This document shows positions 6,540 through 13,257 of a stretch of 13,725 bases of DNA, in pieces. How positions within the stretch are numbered: the first letter of the stretch is position 1; the number at the start of each line of letters is the position of its first letter. The position numbers and the translations under genes are program-made. Below the pieces are notes generated by a model. The model was given only the letters and a program-made list of their open reading frames with translations, had not been told where the DNA came from and ran no database searches. Source of the DNA: Phycisphaeraceae bacterium (GTDB lineage Bacteria; Planctomycetota; Phycisphaerae; Phycisphaerales; Phycisphaeraceae); the NCBI GenBank assembly GCA_028281215.1, contig JANQKH010000217.1:1-13725 (forward strand). Direction: 5' to 3'.

Positions 6540-9296
6540 TCAACCACCAATCAACCCACCGGACTGGGCCGCCAGATTTTGCAGGCTTGCTAGAGCACTG
6601 CTTTGCCCTTGAATCTCCGACAACGCGCGCTCCATCGCAATGAATTGTGCCTCAAGGCGGGCGCGCTTGGCGTCCAGCCTTTGGTTCAATGTTTCGATCC
6701 GGTCTTCGTTGCCTTTGATCTGATTGTCGATCGCATCAACGCGACCCTGCACCACCACGTCTGTCAGGTTGCCAAGCAATTGATCGATCCGCGCGCCAAT
6801 GCCTGACGCCGTCAACGTGGTTTCGTTGGTCACCGGATCGGTCTCTTCTTCCCTGAAAGTAAAGAGCGCTTCGACGGCATCGCGATCGGTGTCCAGCGCG
6901 GCCTGGAACTTGGCGGCGTCAAATTGCAACACCGCCCCGCTGCCGACGGTGATGCCGACTTGCGTCAGCGACGTGAACTGACTGGTTAAATCGCCGGTCC
7001 GTGTGTTGACGATGCGAAACAGGCTAGCCCGAATCTGGGACGTGGTGGGATCACCGAACAGCAGGCCGCGTTCGAGCGTTTCGCTGTCGAAAAAGTCCTG
7101 TGACTTAATCGCTTCCTGAACGCTGTTGAAGTTGTCCACAAAGCCCTGCACGGCGTCGACAGCAGCCGCGTCATCCTGCGACACCGAGACGCGAACAGAT
7201 GAGTTGCTGGTGTTTTTCAGATCGATGGTCACGCCGGGCACCACTGAAGACAGGGAATTCTTCGTACTGGTGATGGCGATGGACTTCGCCGGATCACTTG
7301 AGCCGTAGAAAACCAGTGCGTTCTGCGCCTCGTTGAGCGTTTGGGTGTCGAGCCCGATGCCGCCGTCATCAAACACAAACGCGCCGGCCTTGCCCTGTTC
7401 CTCGGCATTGATACTTAAACGGAACGGATTAACCGACGAGCCGTCGTTGATGATCGTCGCGCTGACGTCGAGGCCGGCGTCGTTGATCTTTGTACGAATA
7501 TCATCGAGCGTGTCGGTCGCGGCGATGTCGACGGTGAACTCGAACGTGCCGTTGAGGTCGTCGCCGGGGTTGGCCGCTTCGCCGAGCAGGCCGAGGTCGG
7601 CGGCCGTAGACGATCCATCTTCCTCGACGAGCAGTGACACCGCGCCGGTGCCGGTATCTTCGATGAGAATGCCGTCGCCGTTGTCGTTGACGCGGGCATT
7701 AATCGCCAGGCCGCGACTGTTGATTTCACCGATCACATCGCCGATGGTCGTCTCGTTGCCTTGCGTGAGGTCGACCGTTGCCGACGCGCCGTTGGAGTCG
7801 GTGATGCGGAATTTGCCGCTGGTCACGCCCTTGCCGCCACGGATGGACGCAAGGGTTGTGCCTTCGGTGATGTATTGTCGCTGGAGATTGCCGGAGTCGA
7901 CCGAGTCGGCGGTGAACGTGCCGGCCAGGTTCAAGTCAGCCGCGGCCGTGCCTGACACGTCGGCAATGATCAAGTCAGACGCGGTACCACCGGTTGTGTC
8001 CGTGAGGAGCAGGCCGTTGCCGGCGTTGTTCAGCGAAGCAGTCACGCCCGCGCCGGCGTTGTTGATGGTGTTGATGATGTCGGCGACGCTGGTTGCGGCG
8101 GAGAGGTCAACGTTGGTCGTGGCGCCGAGTCGGTTGGTGATGTCAATGGTGCCGACGCCGACGCCGCTTCCACCGTTGAGGGCCTTGATGAGCCTTGAAT
8201 TGAGCGATGCAAGGACGCGATCGCCATTGATAACGCCGTCTGCATCGCCGTCGGTTTGCAGGATGCCCAAGTCCGACGCGGCAAGTGAACTGTTCAACGC
8301 CGTCACGGCAAACGTACTGCCTCCGGCAGTGTTGTCCGTCAGTTGCAAACCTGCGCCGTTGACCGCAGCGGTCACCGCACCGGCGGATGTCGTTTCAATG
8401 GCTTCGATCACATCACCAATCGTGGACGCAGTGCCGATGTCGACGCTGAAGGTGCTGCCGTCCCGTGTCGCCAATTGAAAGTCAGGCAGGGATGAAACGG
8501 TGCGCACGCCGTTGCCGTCATTGAGTTGTGCAAGAAGCATATTCTCGCCGAGTTGATTCACGGCCGAGCCGGTTAGGGTATCACCGACGGCCACGGTGTT
8601 GAGACCGAGCGTCGCCGACGTTCCGGAGTTGTTGACATCACTAACGGTCAATTCGGTCGCGACCGAGCCGGTGTTGTCGGTAAGCACAAAGCCGTCACCG
8701 TCGACGGTGGCGGTGACGTTGATGTTCTCGGCGCCATTGATGGCGTTGAGCACGTCGTTGACCGACATGGCGGTGCTCAGGTCAACGAGTGACGACGCGC
8801 CGGAGCGGTCGGTGATTCTGATTTTGCCGCGGGTGATACCTTCGCCGCCGTTGAGTTGCGACAGTTCGGTGTCGGCGTCAAGCCTTGCATCACCGAACTC
8901 GAACGTGAGCGTGCCGCCGGCCGGCGCGATAGGTGTGCCACCGGTGTCCGCAAAGCCGCGCGAGATCAGTTGTTGGCTGCTGACCAACCGCGAGACGGTG
9001 AAGTCATACGTACCGGGTAACGCCGAGCCGGTGGCGGTGGCTTCGATGACAGTGTCGTCCGAGACCGCCGCAGTGGTGCTGTTGAAAATCGATTTGTTCA
9101 GCAGATCCGACGACGACTGTTTCAGCGAAAGCAGGTTGGCGTTGATCGCCTGAAGTGCGACTTGCTGCGAGGTGAGCACGGTGTTGCGTTGCAGCACCAG
9201 ATCGCGCGGGCGCGCTTCGATCGCCATGAGCTGGTCGACAATGCCAGCGATATCCAACCCACTGATGAGTCCCACACCTGTGGTGATCTGTCCCAT
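6540..9296 (-). CDS. fliD: Flagellar filament capping protein FliD with expanded hook-IN repeats
   Basis: FliD caps the growing flagellar filament outside the cell and guides flagellin insertion. The 918-aa product begins with the FliD N-terminal domain (GVGLISGLDIAGIVDQLM, residues 5-22; heptad-rich helix to about 70; LPGTYDFTVSRLVSSQQL at about 93-110). Four flagellin hook-IN type repeats follow at about 145-222, 255-336, 363-454 and 482-567, plus a partial one at 585-665. Each repeat runs L-x-x-L/I-N/R-G-G-x-G-V, I-T-D-x-x-G, a segment like SVxDVxxxIN, then LTDxTGG. The FliD C-terminal domain spans about 665-850, with a helical region (about 850-905) that includes a coiled coil. Typical FliD is 450-650 aa, so the repeats explain the extra length. 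The ATG at 9296 is chosen because AAGGAGG precedes it; the open frame upstream to 9401 is not FliD-like. No other flagellar structural gene is in the window. Confidence 0.93.
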   Translation of the reverse strand: MGQITTGVGLISGLDIAGIVDQLMAIEARPRDLVLQRNTVLTSQQVALQAINANLLSLKQSSSDLLNKSIFNSTTAAVSDDTVIEATATGSALPGTYDFTVSRLVSSQQLISRGFADTGGTPIAPAGGTLTFEFGDARLDADTELSQLNGGEGITRGKIRITDRSGASSLVDLSTAMSVNDVLNAINGAENINVTATVDGDGFVLTDNTGSVATELTVSDVNNSGTSATLGLNTVAVGDTLTGSAVNQLGENMLLAQLNDGNGVRTVSSLPDFQLATRDGSTFSVDIGTASTIGDVIEAIETTSAGAVTAAVNGAGLQLTDNTAGGSTFAVTALNSSLAASDLGILQTDGDADGVINGDRVLASLNSRLIKALNGGSGVGVGTIDITNRLGATTNVDLSAATSVADIINTINNAGAGVTASLNNAGNGLLLTDTTGGTASDLIIADVSGTAAADLNLAGTFTADSVDSGNLQRQYITEGTTLASIRGGKGVTSGKFRITDSNGASATVDLTQGNETTIGDVIGEINSRGLAINARVNDNGDGILIEDTGTGAVSLLVEEDGSSTAADLGLLGEAANPGDDLNGTFEFTVDIAATDTLDDIRTKINDAGLDVSATIINDGSSVNPFRLSINAEEQGKAGAFVFDDGGIGLDTQTLNEAQNALVFYGSSDPAKSIAITSTKNSLSSVVPGVTIDLKNTSNSSVRVSVSQDDAAAVDAVQGFVDNFNSVQEAIKSQDFFDSETLERGLLFGDPTTSQIRASLFRIVNTRTGDLTSQFTSLTQVGITVGSGAVLQFDAAKFQAALDTDRDAVEALFTFREEETDPVTNETTLTASGIGARIDQLLGNLTDVVVQGRVDAIDNQIKGNEDRIETLNQRLDAKRARLEAQFIAMERALSEIQGQSSALASLQNLAAQSGGLIGG

Positions 9297-9305
9297 GGGG
9301 GACGG

Positions 9306-9312
9306 CCTCCTT
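9306..9312 (-). promoter_or_regulatory. Strong ribosome binding site of fliD
   Basis: On the minus strand AAGGAGG lies 9 nt before the ATG at 9296. It is the strongest Shine-Dalgarno in the window and fixes the fliD start. Confidence 0.75.
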
Positions 9313-9337
9313 CGCCGCTTGCGCGGACGACACAACA

Positions 9338-9353
9338 ACCGGTGGTTACCGGT
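9338..9353. repeat. Hairpin ACCGGT-GGTT-ACCGGT in the fliD leader
   Basis: Two ACCGGT hexamers (9338-9343 and 9348-9353), each self-complementary, flank a 4-nt loop. The site lies about 40-55 nt upstream of fliD. It could be a leader RNA hairpin or a protein-binding site; function is unknown. Confidence 0.35.
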
Positions 9354-9470
9354 CCAACACTCCTTTATCGTCCGAGCGTTGGGCGGTGCTTGCGAATCCA
9401 TCCCTGTCCGGACCGCCGCACTGAAGACAAGATCGACCAGATCGACGACTCACTTGCCGCCGATCAGCGA

Positions 9471-9478
9471 TTATCGGA
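9471..9478 (-). promoter_or_regulatory. Possible flagellar sigma28-type -10 element upstream of fliD
   Basis: The minus strand reads TCCGATAA, 7 of 8 matches to the FliA/sigma28 -10 consensus GCCGATAA. It lies about 175 nt upstream of the fliD ATG, in the gap after the sigma-like gene. The -35 position (GAATCGGG at the right spacing) matches TAAAGTTT poorly, so this is only a suggestion. Confidence 0.25.
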
Positions 9479-9528
9479 CACGATTTCAGCCCGATTCACG
9501 AAGTGGTTTTTCCCTACTTTTCATTGAT

Positions 9529-11091
9529 TCATGGTGATTTCGGCAGGGTCACACCGTTGACTTGTGCGACTTGGCGAATCCGTGCGAGCACCTGATCGGC
9601 CGATCGCTTCAACTGCACGTTGCCGCGGCTTCGGGCTTTGGCGCGCGAGGTTTGGCCGGCGGATCGAGCGATGTTCAGCAGGTCCGATTCGCGGTGCGAC
9701 AATTCGCTCATCGTCGCCCAGGTGACGTGCCTTTGAAAGGTGCGGTTGCGGCGGGGATCGTAGCGGTCGACCTCTTCGACGAGCACTTCCACGCCGACTT
9801 CCAGAATGGCAAGCAGCGCCGCGGTGTTGCGGGCGTCTTCCGGGAACCCGATCAGGTGCCGACGCGCGACTGACAATACCGTAGGCAGGTTGCACGCCAC
9901 AAGTCGATCGCGGATGAACGCAGCCTGATCGAGGTCGTCCTGAATCAGGTTCATATCGCGAACCAGCGGCGCGTGACGGTCCAGCGCGTCACGACGTCCG
10001 GCAGCGCGGCAACGCAGGTAGTTCATCCGCACCGCCAACGAGCGCTGATGATCGGGATCAAGCGTCGGCTGGGCAAAGATCGGCCGCAACGTCTCCGGCA
10101 AATCGTCGATCGGCTGTTCCGCCGGCGCACCATCCTTGAACGCTTCGATCAGGGCGACCATCGGCTCCGGCCGAAGCAACACCTCGTCGGCGTCCTTACG
10201 AGAAAACGTCGGCGACTCCACCCATTCGATCTTCTCGCGCCGCAACGCGGCGGCGCGCAGTTCGTACACCGCGCGGCGAATCGTGGACGGCGTTTTGCCA
10301 AACTGGCGCGCCAGCGACTGCGCTGATACACCGGCTGCAAACGCGCTGGCGATCTCCTGCTTCTCCGCCGGCGTAAGTGGATGGCTTCGCGTTGGAAACA
10401 GCAGCGCTTCGGGGTGCCGGCGATCGTGATCGTCCAACAACTGGCGGATGGACTCCACCGACCGGTCGCACTGCGACGCCAACCGCACCGCCAACTGATG
10501 CGGGCTCAGCGATTCGTTCGCGAGCAGCTTGGTTGCCTGCTTGATCAATTCCGAGCGCATGCGTTCATCCATCCGCGAAAACGACACAGCCTGGTTGATC
10601 CGGTCACCTGCCTTGTGCTCAAACGCTTCGATCGCGTCGGGCATGACGGCAATGCAAGGCTGATCACTCAAGTCGCGCTTTACCCAACGCCAGCGCAGTC
10701 CCTTCTTGCGCCAGCGACCGATGGTCTTTTCACTGACGTTCAGTCGCTGCGCCAACTCGGCAATGGTTGACGCCGGCTCTTCGGCGGAGATTGGCAACGG
10801 CGCCGACGCGGTGATCTGATCGATCAACAGACGCAGGTCAGGCAGCACTGCTTCGCCGACGAGCACAAGGTCCGACAGTTCATCGTCACGGTACCGCGTG
10901 ATGCGGTACTTCAAGTAGTCAAACGGGTAGTTGGCATCGGGCTCAATTTCGTCGTGCAATTTTTCCGCTCGGCGAACCTGGTCATGCCGCGCCTTGACCG
11001 GTACGAAACGCAGTTGGCGCGTCAGGTCTTCCAAGGCGTCGGATCGAAATGTCTGTGAACTTCGTCGGGGCACGAAGGCATAGTATGCCAA
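9529..11091 (-). CDS. Multi-HTH protein with a degenerate sigma70 region 2 (sigma factor-like regulator)
   Basis: This 520-aa cytoplasmic protein probably binds DNA and perhaps core RNA polymerase. A clear HTH sits at about 108-130 (TIAELAQRLNVSEKTIGRWRKKG), a weaker one at about 197-220, and a Hin/resolvase-like HTH at 240-275 (TPAEKQEIASAF, SAQSLARQFGKTPSTIRRAV). The C-terminal third follows sigma70 region 2. Residues 325-370 (PIDDLPETLRPIFAQP, RSLAVRMNYLRCRA) correspond to regions 1.2-2.1, 396-412 (LVACNLPTVLSVARRHL) to the region 2.1 core, and 424-447 (ending EEVDRYDPRRN) to 2.2-2.3. Residues 450-465 (RTFQRHVTWATMSEL) match 2.4, compare the sigma KFSTYATWWI motif. No region 4 follows; the last 55 residues are basic. 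The start is uncertain: TTG at 11091 is the longest, and GTG at 11073 is an alternative just after a CATACT box. Proteins of this type occur in Phycisphaerae, in my recollection. fliD lies 232 bp downstream on the same strand. Confidence 0.65.
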   Translation of the reverse strand: MAYYAFVPRRSSQTFRSDALEDLTRQLRFVPVKARHDQVRRAEKLHDEIEPDANYPFDYLKYRITRYRDDELSDLVLVGEAVLPDLRLLIDQITASAPLPISAEEPASTIAELAQRLNVSEKTIGRWRKKGLRWRWVKRDLSDQPCIAVMPDAIEAFEHKAGDRINQAVSFSRMDERMRSELIKQATKLLANESLSPHQLAVRLASQCDRSVESIRQLLDDHDRRHPEALLFPTRSHPLTPAEKQEIASAFAAGVSAQSLARQFGKTPSTIRRAVYELRAAALRREKIEWVESPTFSRKDADEVLLRPEPMVALIEAFKDGAPAEQPIDDLPETLRPIFAQPTLDPDHQRSLAVRMNYLRCRAAGRRDALDRHAPLVRDMNLIQDDLDQAAFIRDRLVACNLPTVLSVARRHLIGFPEDARNTAALLAILEVGVEVLVEEVDRYDPRRNRTFQRHVTWATMSELSHRESDLLNIARSAGQTSRAKARSRGNVQLKRSADQVLARIRQVAQVNGVTLPKSP

Positions 11092-11128
11092 GGCGAACGC
11101 GAAAGATGGAAGCCGGGCGAGGACGACC

Positions 11129-11134
11129 TACAAT
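11129..11134 (+). promoter_or_regulatory. -10 box of proA, predicting a leaderless mRNA
   Basis: TACAAT (5 of 6 matches to TATAAT) ends 6 nt before the proA ATG at 11141. Transcription would start at or next to the ATG. The -35 match 17 bp upstream is weak (ATGGAA at 11106-11111), and no Shine-Dalgarno precedes the ATG. Confidence 0.45.
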
Positions 11135-11140
11135 AGACGC

Positions 11141-12415
11141 ATGAGCACGACACTGGACATCGACATCAAGTCATACTGCGGCGGACTCGCCGACGGCGCG
11201 CGGGCGGCGGCGCGGAAACTGGTTGCCGTGCCGGGTCACACGCGGGACGCCGCGCTGCGGGCGATTGCCGGCCAACTGATTCAAAACCGCGACGCCCTGC
11301 AAAGCGCCAACGCGCAGGACCTCGAAGCCGGCGAAGCGGCGGGCCTGTCATCAGCGCTACTTGATCGGCTCACCTTGACCGACACGCGCATTGAATCAAT
11401 GGCCCAGAGCGTGCGACAGATTGCCGATCAGGTTGACCCGGTCGGCGAGATCATTGAAGGCTACGTGCGGCCGAACGGCATTCGCCTGGAAAAGGTGCGC
11501 GTGCCGATCGGCGTCATTCTGATCATTTTTGAATCCCGGCCAAACGTGACCAGCGATGCAGCGGCGTTGTGCATCAAAAGCGGCAACGCGGTGATTCTAC
11601 GCGGCGGCAAGGAAGCACTGCATTCCAACCATGCAATCGCCCAGTGCGTGCGTGATGGCTTGACCGAAGCGGGATTGGATCCGCAACTCGTTCAACTGGT
11701 CGAAACGACCGACCGCGCGGCGGTAGGCGAACTCCTGAAACTGGAAGGCCGCATCGACCTGGCGATTCCGCGCGGCGGCGAGTCGCTGATCCGCGCGGTC
11801 GTCGAGCAGGCGCACATTCCCGTCATCAAACACTACACGGGTAACTGTCACGTCTACGTGGACGCGGCGGCGGATGAACAGATGGCGATCGACATCTGCA
11901 TCAACGCCAAGACACAGCGCACCGGCGTGTGCAACGCCGCCGAGACGATTTTGTTTCACGTCGATACCGCGCACAGTGGTTTGATGGGGAAAATTCTCGG
12001 TGAGCTTTCCAAGCGCGGCGTGCAACTGCGCGGCGACAACCACACCCGCGAACACTTCGCCGCCGCCGACGAAGCCAACGATGGCGACTGGGCGGAGGAA
12101 TACCTCGATATGATTTGCGCCATCAAGGTTGTGCAGAACATCGACGAAGCCATTGATCACATCAACCGCTACGGCTCACAACACACCGATGCGATCGTTA
12201 CGAGTTCGGTCGCCGCCGCCGACCAGTTTGTACAACAGGTCGACACCGCCAACGCGTTCATCAATTGCTCGACGCGATTCAGCGACGGCGGGGAATACGG
12301 CCTGGGCGCGGAGATCGGCATCAGCACTGACAAACTTCACGCGCGCGGCCCAATGGGCGCGAAGGACTTGACGACGTACAAGTGGATCGCGAGGGGAAGT
12401 GGACAGGTTCGGTGA
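11141..12415 (+). CDS. proA: Glutamate-5-semialdehyde dehydrogenase (gamma-glutamyl phosphate reductase)
   Basis: ProA reduces gamma-glutamyl phosphate to glutamate-5-semialdehyde with NADPH, the second step of proline synthesis from glutamate, in the cytoplasm. The 424 aa compare with 417 aa in E. coli. Characteristic segments are VPIGVILIIFESRPNV (121-136), SGNAVILRGGKEALHSN (147-163), DLAIPRGGESLI (206-217), PVIKHYTGNCHVYVD (227-241), and NAKTQRTGVCNAAETIL (255-271) with catalytic C264. The C-terminal FSDGGEYGLGAEIGIS and RGPMGAKDLTTYKW are the family signature. The ATG at 11141 directly follows a -10 box. The upstream neighbour is divergent, with 49 bp between starts. proB, often adjacent, is not in the window. 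Confidence 0.97.
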   Translation: MSTTLDIDIKSYCGGLADGARAAARKLVAVPGHTRDAALRAIAGQLIQNRDALQSANAQDLEAGEAAGLSSALLDRLTLTDTRIESMAQSVRQIADQVDPVGEIIEGYVRPNGIRLEKVRVPIGVILIIFESRPNVTSDAAALCIKSGNAVILRGGKEALHSNHAIAQCVRDGLTEAGLDPQLVQLVETTDRAAVGELLKLEGRIDLAIPRGGESLIRAVVEQAHIPVIKHYTGNCHVYVDAAADEQMAIDICINAKTQRTGVCNAAETILFHVDTAHSGLMGKILGELSKRGVQLRGDNHTREHFAAADEANDGDWAEEYLDMICAIKVVQNIDEAIDHINRYGSQHTDAIVTSSVAAADQFVQQVDTANAFINCSTRFSDGGEYGLGAEIGISTDKLHARGPMGAKDLTTYKWIARGSGQVR

Positions 12416-12420
12416 AGTTT

Positions 12421-12448
12421 GGATTTCGGATTGGGGATTTCGGATTTG
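12421..12448. repeat. Heptad repeat, GGATTTC type, four units (left arm of an inverted pair)
   Basis: Four consecutive 7-bp units GGATTTC, GGATTGG, GGATTTC and GGATTTG follow the proA stop. They are the reverse complement, unit for unit, of the GAATTCC/GAAATCC heptads at 12537-12564. The two arms are 88 bp apart and could pair. Confidence 0.7.
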
Positions 12449-12467
12449 ATTCTGATCAGATCATTGC

Positions 12468-12497
12468 TTGACAATCGATTGCTTGACCAAGGTTAAT
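12468..12497 (+). promoter_or_regulatory. Promoter of the HAD-family gene
   Basis: A perfect -35 box TTGACA (12468-12473) is followed after 18 bp by GTTAAT (12492-12497, 4 of 6 matches to TATAAT). Transcription would start near 12504, just before the ATG at 12512. The -35 lies in a direct repeat of ATTGCTTGAC (12463-12472 and 12478-12487), which could be a regulator site or a chance duplication. Confidence 0.5.
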
Positions 12498-12511
12498 TGA
12501 AACCAAAGACG

Positions 12512-13192
12512 ATGTCCGACCCCAGTACCTCAATTCGAATTCCGAATTCCGAATTCCGAAATCCCTCCAAAATCCAACTGGTCGTCTTCGACCTCGGCGG
12601 CGTACTTGTACGTATTCATTATTCGTGGGCTGAGGCGTGTGCGGCGCATGGTATTCCGCAACCGCAGGCAATCCACGATGAGTGGAGCATCGAGCAACTG
12701 CGCGACGCCGGCGTGTTGTATGAAACCGGGCAGATCAACTACGAAACGTTTCTCGAACGCGCGAGGGGGATCACGGACTTGCAAGACCGTCAGGTCCGCA
12801 AGGCGTTTGAGCACTGGTTGATCGAACCGTTCCCGGAGGTGCATGTGTTTGTCGAGCAACTCGCCGGCGTCATCCATACCGCTTGCCTGTCGAACACCAA
12901 CGCCAGACATTGGGAGTTGATGCACGATGACAGTCACGCATCGCTGCCGATGCAGCATCTGACGCATCGCGTGGCGAGCCACTTGGTCGGGTCGATGAAG
13001 CCAAACGTCGGCATTTATGAACACCTCGAATCCGCCTGTGGTTTGCCGGCGAACGCGCTGTTGTTTTTCGATGACAAAGCAGAGAACGTGGCGGCGGCGA
13101 AACAGCGCGGGTGGCAGGCCGAGCGGATTGACCCGACGCGCGACACCGTGCCGCAGATGCGCGAGCATTTGGTGCGACATGGCGTGCTTTGA
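12512..13192 (+). CDS. HAD-superfamily phosphatase (subfamily IA type)
   Basis: The protein is probably a small-molecule phosphatase of the cytoplasm; the substrate is unknown. The 226 aa show HAD motif I VVFDLGGVLV (25-34, nucleophile D27), motif II LSNTN (126-130), motif III lysine in GSMKPNVGIYEHL (K163), and motif IV FFDDKAENV (185-193, D187 and D188). The DLGG form of motif I, with glycine in place of the usual second aspartate, also occurs in YihX-like glucose-1-phosphatases. The insert between motifs I and II is a helical cap. Residues 8-20 (IRIPNSEFRNPSK) are encoded by the heptad repeat, so the N-terminus is probably not part of the fold. The ATG at 12512 is chosen over the TTG at 12497 because it is the first good codon after the predicted transcription start. 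No Shine-Dalgarno is seen. proA ends 96 bp upstream. Confidence 0.88.
   Translation: MSDPSTSIRIPNSEFRNPSKIQLVVFDLGGVLVRIHYSWAEACAAHGIPQPQAIHDEWSIEQLRDAGVLYETGQINYETFLERARGITDLQDRQVRKAFEHWLIEPFPEVHVFVEQLAGVIHTACLSNTNARHWELMHDDSHASLPMQHLTHRVASHLVGSMKPNVGIYEHLESACGLPANALLFFDDKAENVAAAKQRGWQAERIDPTRDTVPQMREHLVRHGVL
12537..12564. repeat. Heptad repeat, GAATTCC type, four units (right arm, inside the HAD gene)
   Basis: Units GAATTCC at 12537-12543, 12544-12550 and 12551-12557 are followed by GAAATCC at 12558-12564. They mirror the arm at 12421-12448 and encode the NSEFRNP stretch at the N-terminus of the HAD protein. A 7-bp period in a reading frame shows that the repeat, not protein selection, shapes this part. 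Confidence 0.75.
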
Positions 13193-13245
13193 TTGGAATG
13201 ACGCTGCGGTGGCGGCGCGGCCGTGCCTTTGTCGGGGCAAATCTT

Positions 13246-13251
13246 TATACT
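13246..13251 (+). promoter_or_regulatory. -10 box of purL, predicting a leaderless mRNA
   Basis: TATACT (5 of 6 matches) ends 6 nt before the ATG at 13258, the same spacing as upstream of proA. The -35 match is weak (GTGCCT at 13223-13228). No Shine-Dalgarno is present. Confidence 0.45.
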
Positions 13252-13257
13252 CCCGGC

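Noticed and set aside
7333..8478. Plus-strand open frame of 381 codons
   Set aside because: It lies antisense to the fliD repeats. The product is low complexity rich in S, V, P and A, and the fliD frame is well supported.
9297..9401. Upstream extension of fliD by 35 codons
   Set aside because: The extension is basic and not FliD-like, and the ATG at 9296 has AAGGAGG plus the typical FliD start sequence.
12421..12564. CRISPR array or insertion sequence ends at the heptad repeats
   Set aside because: The units are 7 bp with no spacers, and no transposase or target duplication is visible.
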